The notes under the pieces: generated by a model
The model's database searches: none
The model's input: only the letters and a program-made list of their open reading frames with translations
What the model was told of the DNA's origin: nothing
Shown here: positions 16,470-23,741 of the stretch, piece by piece
Numbering within the stretch: position 1 is the first letter of the stretch
Layout of the letters: every line of letters starts with the position of its first letter
Assembly (NCBI GenBank): GCA_039812705.1
Contig: JBDIBA010000015.1
Location: forward strand, 1 to 38,253
Reading direction: 5' to 3'
Source of the DNA: JBDIBA01 sp039812705
GTDB taxonomy: Bacteria > Actinomycetota > Acidimicrobiia > Acidimicrobiales > JBBSGY01
Length of the DNA stretch: 38,253 nucleotides
Program-made: the position numbers and the translations under genes

Positions 16470-18110
16470 ATGTCAGTTCCTCCCACCTCTGCTTATTCGA
16501 CCGAGGAGTTCACCCCGGAAGAACAGGGTGTGCTTCGGCGCTACTTCACAAACCTCGACCAACCCGTCTTTGCACTGGTCAATCTTCCAGAGGTCGTGAA
16601 AGGCGCTTTGTTTGCGCGCTACTCGCGAACCCATAAGTCGCTAAGGCGCCTGTTCCTCGATGAATTCACAGGCGACTTGGACATGAGCGGAGACCTGACG
16701 GTCGATGCAACAACCGGCGTCAACCGCGCAGAAAAGCTTTACGACAAAGTGTTTCTTGAGTACGGCGATGACTCCGTTGCGCAGCTGGGCGGTGTTCACC
16801 TGGCATGCGAGCAGGCATCAATCGTCATGACAAAGATCCTCGAACGTGGTCGCCTAATGGCCTATCTGGAACAGTCGACGCGTTACATCGATTACAACGA
16901 GCGCCTGGCAAACGGTCGCTATCGCTACTTCAGAGACCCGGCCATTTTGGATTCATCATTGGGCGCCCGTTACATCGGCGACCTTGACCGCATTTTCGAC
17001 ACTTACGGCGAGTTGCTGACGCCGATGCAGGCCCATTTCGCAAAGCTTTACCCAAAAGCCGCAGGGGACTCGGACTTTGTGCACCGCTCGTCCATTCGTG
17101 CAAAAGCATTCGATGCGCTACGCGGTTTGCTGCCCGCAGCAACCGTTTCCAATCTCGGCATGTACGGCACGGGTCAAAGCTACGAAATGCTGTTGCTGCG
17201 CATGCGCGCGCACCCACTTCCAGAAGTTCGCAATTACGCAGCCATGATGCTCAGTGAACTTCGCAAGGTTGTGCCTTCATTCCTCACTCGAGTAGACCGC
17301 GAAGACCGCGGCGTTGCTTGGTCGGGTTACCTAGAGACCAACAGGGTCACCATGGAAGACACCGCGGCAACATTGCTTGGCGACGAAGAGCCACAAGACG
17401 TTGAGTTTGTGACCCTTGTCGACTTTGATCCGCAAGGTGAAGACAAGATGGTTGCAGCAATGCTGTATCCGTACTCGTCGCTTCCAGAGACGCAGATCTT
17501 CGACAAGGTTCAAAAGATGTCGGCCGAAGAAAAGCGCTCCGTCATGCTTGCCTATGCGGGCCAACGAGAAAACCGTCGTCACAAGCCGGGCCGCGCATTG
17601 GAACGCAGCGACTACCGCTTCGATATATGCAGTGATTACGGGGCTTTTCGCGATCTGCAACGACACCGCATGATGACGATCGACTGGCAAAGCCTCACGC
17701 CAGACCACGGTTACAACAGGCCAGAATCAATCGACGAAGCGGGCCTCACGGCTCAATTCGATGAGTCCATTGAACGCTCGGCAGAACTGCACAATGCCCT
17801 GGTTGAACAGTTCCCCGCACAAGCCTGCTACGCCGTTGCACTTGCATATCGCGTTCGTTACTCAATGCAGTTCAACGCACGCGAAGCCATGCACATGATC
17901 GAACTGCGCACAGGTCCAGCGGGTCACCCCGAATACCGTCGAATCGGCCAAGAAATGCACCGCCAAATTGCAGAACGTGCGGGACACAAACTTGTTGCAG
18001 AGATGATGAAGTTCGTCGACCACGAGGATTACGACCTTGGTCGCCTCGATGGCGAACGACGCAAAGAGGAGCGCACGCGCTTGCGCCTTCACACATCGCC
18101 ATCTGACTGA
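16470..18110 (+). CDS. Long tandem ThyX-like protein (FAD-dependent thymidylate synthase family)
   Basis: The 546-residue protein is about twice the length of classical ThyX and contains two ThyX-like halves. Half 1 (about 85-265) has EYGDDSVAQLGGVHLACEQ, RGRLMAYLEQSTRYI (126-140) and an ARGLLP-like segment ending LLRMRAHPLPEVRNYA. Half 2 (about 355-525) has DYGAFRDLQRHRMMTIDWQS, with RHR at 398-400, and EAMHMIELRTGPAGHPEYRR. The classical ThyX signature RHRxxSxxxxSxR is split: half 1 keeps the QSTRY end but has RGR, and half 2 keeps RHR but loses the QSxR end. A composite active site or a function other than dTMP synthesis are both possible. No other thymidylate synthase gene is in the window. 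Confidence 0.78.
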   Translation: MSVPPTSAYSTEEFTPEEQGVLRRYFTNLDQPVFALVNLPEVVKGALFARYSRTHKSLRRLFLDEFTGDLDMSGDLTVDATTGVNRAEKLYDKVFLEYGDDSVAQLGGVHLACEQASIVMTKILERGRLMAYLEQSTRYIDYNERLANGRYRYFRDPAILDSSLGARYIGDLDRIFDTYGELLTPMQAHFAKLYPKAAGDSDFVHRSSIRAKAFDALRGLLPAATVSNLGMYGTGQSYEMLLLRMRAHPLPEVRNYAAMMLSELRKVVPSFLTRVDREDRGVAWSGYLETNRVTMEDTAATLLGDEEPQDVEFVTLVDFDPQGEDKMVAAMLYPYSSLPETQIFDKVQKMSAEEKRSVMLAYAGQRENRRHKPGRALERSDYRFDICSDYGAFRDLQRHRMMTIDWQSLTPDHGYNRPESIDEAGLTAQFDESIERSAELHNALVEQFPAQACYAVALAYRVRYSMQFNAREAMHMIELRTGPAGHPEYRRIGQEMHRQIAERAGHKLVAEMMKFVDHEDYDLGRLDGERRKEERTRLRLHTSPSD

Positions 18111-18138
18111 CGCTCTCGGCTGACAGCGTGAAACAACC

Positions 18139-18164
18139 CTCAACGACGTGTTGAGACTTCAACA
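18139..18164 (+). promoter_or_regulatory. Two mutually exclusive hairpins before the transglycosylase gene
   Basis: CTCAAC (18139-18144) can pair with GTTGAG (18150-18155). The overlapping TGTTGA (18149-18154) can instead pair with TCAACA (18159-18164). The two structures cannot coexist. The region lies between the ThyX-like stop and the ATG at 18245 and may form an alternative-folding leader or end the upstream transcript. Confidence 0.3.
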
Positions 18165-18244
18165 GTCAACCTTCGGTCGAGGGTAGAGCACGCCAAAAAC
18201 GGGGCTGTTACATTGCCCGGCCGGGGGCGGAGAAAGGTTGACAG

Positions 18245-19291
18245 ATGAGCACACCAGACTTCGCAGAGATCAGGTCATCGGCGATTAAGTCGATGCCGAA
18301 CATTGCAATAGCGAGAGGTCGCTACGTCGTAGGTGCCTTGGCACTTGGCGGTTCTTTGTTTGTACTCGGCAACGCCGATCCAGCAAGTGCCCATGTCGTA
18401 AAAACTTCCACCAAAGCGTCTTCCACCAAAGCCGCTACGCCAAAAGCAAACTTGCGTCTCAACACGCCGGCTGCTGGAAAGGCGTACACGGTCACAAGTG
18501 GAGACAACTTGGCGACAATCAGCAAAAAGACCGGAGTATCTGCTTCGACAATCGCGCAACTAAACCGCGTGACCAACGAAGACGAGATCAAGCCAGGTCA
18601 ACTGTTGATGATCCCGAGTGGTTCGGTTGTCAAGCAAAAGGCTGCGACAAAGTCCGCAACGACCAAGTCGACAACACCTAAGCCTGCTGCCGCGACAAGC
18701 GCCACAACCAAGCCTGCGAGCACGAAAGCCTCAACGGCTGCCGTTGTTCCGGTTCCCAAGGCTGCGGTTGCCTCGACAACCACAAAGAAGGCAGCCTCGG
18801 CCACGACAACAACCAAGTCAGCGGTCAAGAAGGGGACAACCAACGCCGGCAAGCCCAGCGCGGGTCAACCACTTCCTGACGCGATTCGCGGAACCAACCG
18901 CGCAAAGCTCAACCCAACGTTTGATCGCGTAGCCGCGCAATTCGGCGTACCAGCTGAACTGCTCAAGGCAATCGCGTACCACGAATCAGGGTGGAACAAC
19001 ACCAAGACTTCCTATGTCGGCGCGCAAGGCATCGGCCAGATCATGCCTGCCACAGCAGACTTCGTAAACAAGTCACTGGTGAAAAAGAAGCTCGACCCGG
19101 CAGTCCCCGAAGACAACATCAAGATGAGCGCCGCGTTCTTGCGCTACCTGTTGAACGAAACCGGGGGAGACGAGACAAAAGCAGTTGGTGCGTACTACCA
19201 AGGCCTCGGAGCGCTACAGAAGCACGGTCTTTACCAAGACACTCTTGTGTACATCTCCCACGTGCAGGCTCTGCGCGCACACTGGTTCTAA
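18245..19291 (+). CDS. Secreted LysM and lytic transglycosylase (SLT) protein
   Basis: This 348-residue protein is exported and acts on peptidoglycan. An N-terminal signal segment lies at about 26-50 (GRYVVGALALGGSLFVLG, then DPASAHV). A LysM domain at about 80-124 (YTVTSGDNLATISKKTGVSAS, ending PGQLLMIPSG) binds cell wall. A Thr/Lys/Ala-rich linker of about 80 residues follows. The C-terminal SLT domain begins near 224, with the catalytic Glu at E247 in AIAYHESGW and the conserved GAQGIGQIMPAT and AYYQG segments. GGAGAAAGG precedes the ATG. A strong intrinsic terminator follows the stop, so it is probably monocistronic. Cell division or wall turnover is the likely role. Confidence 0.9.
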   Translation: MSTPDFAEIRSSAIKSMPNIAIARGRYVVGALALGGSLFVLGNADPASAHVVKTSTKASSTKAATPKANLRLNTPAAGKAYTVTSGDNLATISKKTGVSASTIAQLNRVTNEDEIKPGQLLMIPSGSVVKQKAATKSATTKSTTPKPAAATSATTKPASTKASTAAVVPVPKAAVASTTTKKAASATTTTKSAVKKGTTNAGKPSAGQPLPDAIRGTNRAKLNPTFDRVAAQFGVPAELLKAIAYHESGWNNTKTSYVGAQGIGQIMPATADFVNKSLVKKKLDPAVPEDNIKMSAAFLRYLLNETGGDETKAVGAYYQGLGALQKHGLYQDTLVYISHVQALRAHWF

Positions 19292-19312
19292 CCAACCAGC
19301 AGACCAACATCT

Positions 19313-19350
19313 AAAAACGGCCCGGGTCAAGTTGCCCGGGCCGTTTTTTT
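19313..19350 (+). terminator. Rho-independent terminator after the LysM-SLT gene
   Basis: ACGGCCCGGG pairs with CCCGGGCCGT across an 8-nt loop and is followed by a run of seven T. The left side begins with a run of A, so it could work in both directions. Confidence 0.92.
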
Positions 19351-19468
19351 GATCCGCAGGACCAACTACGGCTTTACCGGTCGCCTCAAAGCTCCGCTGA
19401 AATCATCAACTTTCGGGCTGGCAGGGTGCACAATTCAAGAGAGCCCAGACGTTGACCCAAGGTCGCGT

Positions 19469-19474
19469 TATAGT
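19469..19474 (+). promoter_or_regulatory. Possible -10 box of the DUF4193 gene
   Basis: TATAGT lies about 30 bp before the ATG at 19504. GGAAAGG between them is a ribosome-binding site, so this promoter would give a leadered transcript. A TTGACC lies too close (11 bp) to be a normal -35 box. Confidence 0.35.
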
Positions 19475-19503
19475 GCCCGCGATTACGGCCCGGAAAGGCA
19501 GAA

Positions 19504-19992
19504 ATGGCTGACGACGAATTGAACGAAGAAGAAGACGAAGAATTCGAACCAGACGAAGAAGGCGACTTTTCCGAAGAGGGTGGAGACGACTTCCTTCCTG
19601 AAGAAGACGAAGAAGGCGCCAGCGACGACGATGACGAGGGCATCGACGACGAGACCGAAGAGGAAGAGCCCACACCAAGCAAGAAGCGCGGCAAGGCGCG
19701 TCCTGGCACAACCGACGACGAGGAAGACGACGACGACGAAGAGGACAGCGACGACGTCGAAGCCAGCCTGGACACCATCCTCAAGGAGCGTCTGGTCGTT
19801 GAGGACGTAGAGGAAGATGACGACGAGGACGAAGACGCGCAGAGTCACTCAGACTCTGGAGATCGCAACGACTCCAACCGCAAGGTTGCACCGCGACGCC
19901 CGGACGAGTTTGTTTGCCAGTCCTGCTTCCTCGTAAAGCACCCAAGCCAACTTGCAGATAAGTCGGCCATGTTGTGCAGCGACTGCGTGTAA
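19504..19992 (+). CDS. DUF4193 family acidic zinc-binding protein
   Basis: This 162-residue protein has about 120 residues made mostly of Asp and Glu, then a folded C-terminus with DEFVCQSCFLVKHPSQLAD and MLCSDCV. The two CxxC pairs are typical of the actinobacterial DUF4193 family, whose function is unknown. The acidic tract here is longer than in the short (about 100 aa) family members I recall. A bidirectional terminator follows the stop. The acidic arm could mimic nucleic acid or act as a chaperone for basic partners; that is speculation. The neighbouring minus-strand gene encodes a strongly basic linker. Confidence 0.85.
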   Translation: MADDELNEEEDEEFEPDEEGDFSEEGGDDFLPEEDEEGASDDDDEGIDDETEEEEPTPSKKRGKARPGTTDDEEDDDDEEDSDDVEASLDTILKERLVVEDVEEDDDEDEDAQSHSDSGDRNDSNRKVAPRRPDEFVCQSCFLVKHPSQLADKSAMLCSDCV

Positions 19993-20021
19993 ACAACCAG
20001 CACACGCTGATTCAAGAGAAC

Positions 20022-20051
20022 AAAAAAGCGGCGCCGAAGCGCCGCTTTTTT
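20022..20051. terminator. Bidirectional terminator between convergent genes
   Basis: GCGGCGC (20028-20034) pairs with GCGCCGC (20039-20045) across a CGAA tetraloop. Six A precede and six T follow, so it can end both the DUF4193 transcript and the minus-strand gene at 20078. Confidence 0.92.
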
Positions 20052-20077
20052 AGTTTCTGAGGTTCCGTCGCACTCGC

Positions 20078-21304
20078 CTAGCTTGCGCTGGCGGGCTTTG
20101 GCGGAACCGGGCGCGGGGGAGGAGGCATGGTGATGTTCAACATCTTTGCCAGCGCCGGAATCCTTCCCGCTGCCTGACGAGCGGCTTGAAGCAATTCTTC
20201 GCCTGGTTCCTCGGGCAAACCCTTTGGTTCAACGTTACGGCGAACTGGTGACGCCGAAACAGCCTCAAGAAGCGTGACCCAGCGGTCTGGCGCCGTCTCT
20301 GGCGACATGTCGTTTGAAGCTGTTTCCTTGAGACGCTCGAGCAGTTCTGGTGGGAACTTGGTCTGAGGGTCTGGCGGACGCGAAGACAAACGAAGTGCTC
20401 TGATGCTGCGGCCCTCTTCAAGGCACGTGGAGATCTCATTTACCCATGATTCGCGTGTCTCTTCTGTGCGCCGAGCCAATGCCTCGCGAAGCTCGGAAGC
20501 AAGTACACGCGCCTCTTCGGTGCGCGCCGTTGCATCGGCCGTGTCAACGACCGAACGCAAGTCACGAAGGCTGATTTCGTTCACCTGAGCCTTGGCTGCG
20601 GTTGCGCGGTCCATCCATTGAGCAGCCTTGAGACGGGGGAGAACCTCTTCAGCCATGGAAATCAGGGCATCGGCGTTGACCTCGGGACGACCCTCTTCCT
20701 TGGCCTTCTTGTTCTCGGCCTCGATGGCTTGGCGCACCGACGGAATGCCGCCGCGCAAGACCTGCTCTGCAATTGGACGGCTTTCCGGCGCAAGTTCTTC
20801 AAGCACGGCCTTGCGATGCGCGTCGCCGGGGTTAAGACGCGCAAAGGTGGGGCGCTCTGGAGCGGTGCGCGCCGGACGACCCTTGCGCTGACCCGCACCC
20901 TCGCCGCCTTCTCTGCGATCTCTGCGTTCTCCATCACGGTGCTGACGTGGCCCACGCTTGTCGCCGTCTTTGTCGCGACGAGGACGGCGATCGCCATCGC
21001 GGCCCTTGCGCTTTGGCGCAAGCTGCGACGTGACGGGCTCAAACTTTTTGTCCGTGCCTTTTACTTCAATCCTGTTGGACGACTTGGCTTCGCTGCGACG
21101 CGCAGCTGGCGCCGACGTTGCCGTAATGGTGATGCCGTCGATCTCAAAATCGGCATCTGCCTTGCAGACATCACCTACGCGAGCACCCTCGTAAAGCGCG
21201 GAGGTTGCCACAACACCTTTTGGCTGCTTTGCACCTGCGGCGCGCCAAGTCCATTCGGAGTCGGACTTCTTGCTGGTCAGTTCAATTTCAATGCGACGGG
21301 ACAC
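20078..21304 (-). CDS. Unrecognised protein with basic linker, possibly nucleic-acid binding
   Basis: The 408-residue protein has three parts. Residues 1-70 look like a small beta-barrel (EIELTSKKSDSEWTWRAAGA, then VGDVCKADADFEIDGITI), resembling an OB-like fold. Residues 75-150 are a run of Arg, Lys, Gly and Asp (DGDRRPRRDKDGDKRGPRQ), typical of RNA-binding linkers. The rest is mainly helical, with coiled-coil tendency (ARTEEARVLASELREALARRTEETRES), and ends with a Pro-rich tail. I do not recognise a named family. It starts at a GTG; TAGGTT lies 8 nt upstream and there is no ribosome-binding site. Role in RNA metabolism is a guess from composition. Confidence 0.72.
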   Translation of the reverse strand: MSRRIEIELTSKKSDSEWTWRAAGAKQPKGVVATSALYEGARVGDVCKADADFEIDGITITATSAPAARRSEAKSSNRIEVKGTDKKFEPVTSQLAPKRKGRDGDRRPRRDKDGDKRGPRQHRDGERRDRREGGEGAGQRKGRPARTAPERPTFARLNPGDAHRKAVLEELAPESRPIAEQVLRGGIPSVRQAIEAENKKAKEEGRPEVNADALISMAEEVLPRLKAAQWMDRATAAKAQVNEISLRDLRSVVDTADATARTEEARVLASELREALARRTEETRESWVNEISTCLEEGRSIRALRLSSRPPDPQTKFPPELLERLKETASNDMSPETAPDRWVTLLEAVSASPVRRNVEPKGLPEEPGEELLQAARQAAGRIPALAKMLNITMPPPPRPVPPKPASAS

Positions 21305-21312
21305 AGCCGGTC

Positions 21313-21318
21313 AACCTA
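21313..21318 (-). promoter_or_regulatory. Possible -10 box of the basic-linker gene
   Basis: On the minus strand TAGGTT lies 8 nt before the GTG at 21304. This is close to the leaderless geometry seen elsewhere in the window. Confidence 0.35.
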
Positions 21319-21364
21319 CCTCTTGTCAGTGTTTGGAGAAGCCTAAGCAGGGTAGTTGGCCCAG

Positions 21365-22057
21365 ATGGACCGTTCTGAACAAAACCGGGCGACTTCTTCA
21401 CCAGACACCGGCAAAAAGACAACCGTGCTGTTCGATGTCGATGGAACACTCTGTGACACCAACTATCTCCACACGGTCTGCTGGCATCAAGCACTTGTTG
21501 AGACGGAAAACGAAACGGTGCCAATGCACGAGATTCATGCATTGATGGGAGTCGGTTCAGACCAGCTGACCAAAAAGCTGATCGGTCGCAATTCAGACCC
21601 GGCAACAAAGGCTCACTCGCGTCTTTACGAAAAGCACTGGGATGACGTTTCGTGCTTCGACGGCATTCGGCCGCTCTTTGAAGCCATCGACAAAAGGGGC
21701 GTAGAGATCGTTCTTGCCAGCAGCGCCGACGGTGATGAACTGGCAATGCTGAAAAAGAAGATCGGCTGTGACGACCTGATCGTCGATTCCACGAGCTCCA
21801 AGGACGTCCAAACCACCAAGCCCGAACCGGACATCTTCACCAAAGCCCTCGAGCAGGCCGCAACCACGCCGAACCGGGCCGTAGTCATTGGAGACAGCAG
21901 GTGGGACATGATCGCGGCCGGCAAGGCCGGGATTGACGCATATGGCGTGCTCACAGGTGGCATTGCCGCCGAACTCTTGATCGAAGCCGGGGCCAAAGAG
22001 GTCTTTTCGAACCTTAAAGACTTGGCAAAACGGCTCGATGAGATCCTGAACAAATAA
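21365..22057 (+). CDS. HAD-superfamily hydrolase, phosphoglycolate phosphatase-like
   Basis: This phosphatase of about 230 residues has motif I in VLFDVDGTLCD, with the nucleophile and acid Asp pair. Motif II appears as IVLASSADGDE, and KPEPDIFTKALE carries the motif III Lys. Motif IV is VVIGDSRWDM. The cap is a small helical insert between motif I and II, as in subclass I members acting on small phosphorylated metabolites. The frame also opens with TTG at 21356. I prefer ATG 21365, which lies 6 nt after TAGTTG, an imperfect -10-like hexamer. It diverges from the minus-strand gene 60 bp away. The exact substrate cannot be read from the sequence. Confidence 0.85.
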   Translation: MDRSEQNRATSSPDTGKKTTVLFDVDGTLCDTNYLHTVCWHQALVETENETVPMHEIHALMGVGSDQLTKKLIGRNSDPATKAHSRLYEKHWDDVSCFDGIRPLFEAIDKRGVEIVLASSADGDELAMLKKKIGCDDLIVDSTSSKDVQTTKPEPDIFTKALEQAATTPNRAVVIGDSRWDMIAAGKAGIDAYGVLTGGIAAELLIEAGAKEVFSNLKDLAKRLDEILNK

Positions 22058-22170
22058 TCTCCACCCGATCTCCGACAAATCGCCCGCAGCAACCTCTCTC
22101 CGGGCTCAAGCGAGCACGCGGCGCGTCAGTCAACTAGCGTCTGGTAGTCGCAAGGGTCGCCGACTCGGGG

Positions 22171-22497
22171 TTGGACATTGAAAGGGCAGTCTTGAGCGCA
22201 GAACACGACAACCAGATCTACAAGCGGATGCAGGAATGCCTCTTAGGATTTCGGGCCCACACAATGAACCTGGGTGCCCTGGTCGACGAACTTCCCCAAC
22301 TGGTCAAGGAGCTCCGCGAGCCCAACGCCGTGTGGAAGTCAGAGTTCGTCAGCTATTGGTGGACGCTGGAACAAATCCACGGTGAAGCCATCGAAATGGG
22401 AGAGTCGGGCCGCATGCCCGCCGACGCTCGCAAGACCGTTGATGAGTCCATTGAAGGACTCGACCGTTTGGTCAACGGCGCACTCGTTTCGCACTGA
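22171..22497 (+). CDS. Small helical protein, unknown function
   Basis: This frame of 108 codons starts at a TTG and encodes an acidic, all-helical soluble protein (AEHDNQIYKRMQECLLGFRA, then ELPQLVKELREP, VWKSEFVSYWWTLEQIHG). Coding potential is supported by its composition and by the lack of a competing frame. A TAGCGT hexamer at 22135-22140 could be its -10 box. The start is uncertain: ribosome-binding signals are weak and a Met at codon 20 is an alternative. I do not recognise a family. Confidence 0.6.
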   Translation: MDIERAVLSAEHDNQIYKRMQECLLGFRAHTMNLGALVDELPQLVKELREPNAVWKSEFVSYWWTLEQIHGEAIEMGESGRMPADARKTVDESIEGLDRLVNGALVSH

Positions 22498-22542
22498 CGC
22501 ATGCGCCGACCCAGACCCGAGCAACAGGCCAGATCAACATGC

Positions 22543-23628
22543 TCAGTCTTTTCGGTTTTCGTCCAGTTCGTTCAGATCGACCACGGTCTCGTCGTCGCTG
22601 AGTTTTTCTAAGACGTCGTACACGCGGTTTCGCGCAGCAACACTGCGCTCTTCACGAGCCAGCGAGTCGATGTAACCCTGGCTCGTGTTGATGGAGGAGT
22701 GCCCCATCAACTTTCGTATGGCAGCCACCGGGGCACCGTCAGCCGCCAGCGTCGTGCCGTAAGTGTGACGAAATGCGTGAGCCATTGCCCCGTTCGGACG
22801 ACGACCACCAAGGCCCGCCGCACTCAATGACTTTTCAAGCACGTAATGCAACTGGCGAGCATTTAGGCGAGTGCCACCAAACTTGCGCACGGCGTCGCCC
22901 GGCTTGGCCGTCGTAACAAACAGCGGATCGTTTGACTTTGGATGCCAACCAGGGAAGCGCGCCTTGCGGGACTCCAGGTACTTCCCCAGGATCTCGTCAA
23001 GGCCGCTTTCAACTGGAATGGTCCGAGGTTTGGCACCCTTGCCAATAACTCGGATCATCTGACTGCCCCGGTCGCCTTCCAGAGAACCAATGTCCATGGC
23101 CAGCAGCTCGCTACGGCGCACGCCCGTAGCCAAAAGAGTCGCGACAAGCGCCACGTCAAGTTCAGGCCACGGGTCGCGGCCGCCACGGGCGCCGGAGGCA
23201 AGTGATGACAACAAGGTGGCAACGGTGTCCTCGGCCCAGCCTTCCAGAGGCTTAGGAGCCTTCTCATCGGCTCGCGGCCTGGCAATGGCGGCCATGGGAG
23301 AACCATCAACGAGACCGTCAGCCACAAGGAACTCAAAGAACTGCCGCCATGTCGCATGGGCCCGCAGGATCGACGCCTTGGCATGATCTGCCGAGTACCG
23401 GGCAAAGGCGGCCCGCAGCGCAGTGCGATCAAGGTCACCAACGGTTAGGCGAGACGTGAACTCCGCGGCGTTTCTGACATTGACGTCGTCAACGCCGAAC
23501 TTGTCCGCAGCCAACAACCGCGCGATTACCTCAATGTCTTGTTTGTACGCAGACGTTGTTGCACCAGAAAGCTTACGGGGCGCCAGCCAGGCAAGGAAGC
23601 CCGAAGTAGCAGTGGCCAACGATGTCAT
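22543..23628 (-). CDS. Xer-type tyrosine recombinase
   Basis: This 361-residue site-specific recombinase has an N-terminal SAM-like core-binding domain (about 1-120) and a C-terminal catalytic domain. The catalytic set is complete: R171 in TGVRRSELLAM, K197 in VIGKGAKPR, H284 and R287 in AHAFRHTYG, H310 in LMGHSSINTSQ, and the nucleophile Y319 in SQGYID. The protein is longer than XerC or XerD (about 300 aa) and close to the single recombinases XerS and XerH (about 355-360 aa). The frame opens with TTG at 23634, but ATG 23628 is 6 nt after TAGGGT and is chosen as a leaderless start. A perfect dif-like palindrome lies just upstream over the -35 region. A decayed prophage integrase is less likely, as no phage genes are near. 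Confidence 0.9.
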   Translation of the reverse strand: MTSLATATSGFLAWLAPRKLSGATTSAYKQDIEVIARLLAADKFGVDDVNVRNAAEFTSRLTVGDLDRTALRAAFARYSADHAKASILRAHATWRQFFEFLVADGLVDGSPMAAIARPRADEKAPKPLEGWAEDTVATLLSSLASGARGGRDPWPELDVALVATLLATGVRRSELLAMDIGSLEGDRGSQMIRVIGKGAKPRTIPVESGLDEILGKYLESRKARFPGWHPKSNDPLFVTTAKPGDAVRKFGGTRLNARQLHYVLEKSLSAAGLGGRRPNGAMAHAFRHTYGTTLAADGAPVAAIRKLMGHSSINTSQGYIDSLAREERSVAARNRVYDVLEKLSDDETVVDLNELDENRKD

Positions 23629-23634
23629 GGGCAA

Positions 23635-23640
23635 ACCCTA
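23635..23640 (-). promoter_or_regulatory. -10 box of a leaderless xer promoter
   Basis: TAGGGT on the minus strand is 6 nt before the ATG at 23628. At a 17-bp spacing the -35 position falls on TTATGT inside the dif-like palindrome, so recombinase binding could repress its own gene. Confidence 0.5.
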
Positions 23641-23650
23641 GGACCTAGAT

Positions 23651-23682
23651 GTTGTGAACATAAGGTCGATTATGTTCACAAC
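23651..23682. other. dif: dif-like recombination site (perfect 13-bp arms, 6-bp spacer)
   Basis: GTTGTGAACATAA (23651-23663) is repeated in perfect inverse as TTATGTTCACAAC (23670-23682) around GGTCGA (23664-23669). Taking 11-bp arms, each matches the corresponding arm of Escherichia coli dif (GGTGCGCATAA and TTATGTTAAAT) at 8 of 11 positions, including CATAA and TTATGTT at the centre. The 11-6-11 layout is that of Xer sites. It lies 22 bp from the start codon of the Xer gene. An operator for the xer gene is the main alternative, and both roles may apply. Confidence 0.72.
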
Positions 23683-23741
23683 ACGTGGACTTCCCGGGAG
23701 GTCCGTTTAGGCGGACAACCCGGCCGAGCCAATTACTTCGA

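Noticed and set aside
18111..18244. ydaO-type c-di-AMP riboswitch before the LysM-SLT gene
   Set aside because: I looked for the conserved blocks of that class and found no convincing match; only local hairpins are visible.
20618..21346. 242-codon plus-strand frame
   Set aside because: It lies antisense to the 408-codon minus-strand gene; its product is a low-complexity mix of Arg, Leu and Phe with no domain, a mirror of the basic linker and helical region.
22058..22170. tRNA-like sequence in the gap before the small helical protein
   Set aside because: No acceptor stem, T-loop GTTCRA or anticodon arm could be assembled.
22543..23628. Phage integrase with an attachment site
   Set aside because: No tRNA target, excisionase, phage genes or flanking direct repeats are near; the palindrome has dif layout instead.
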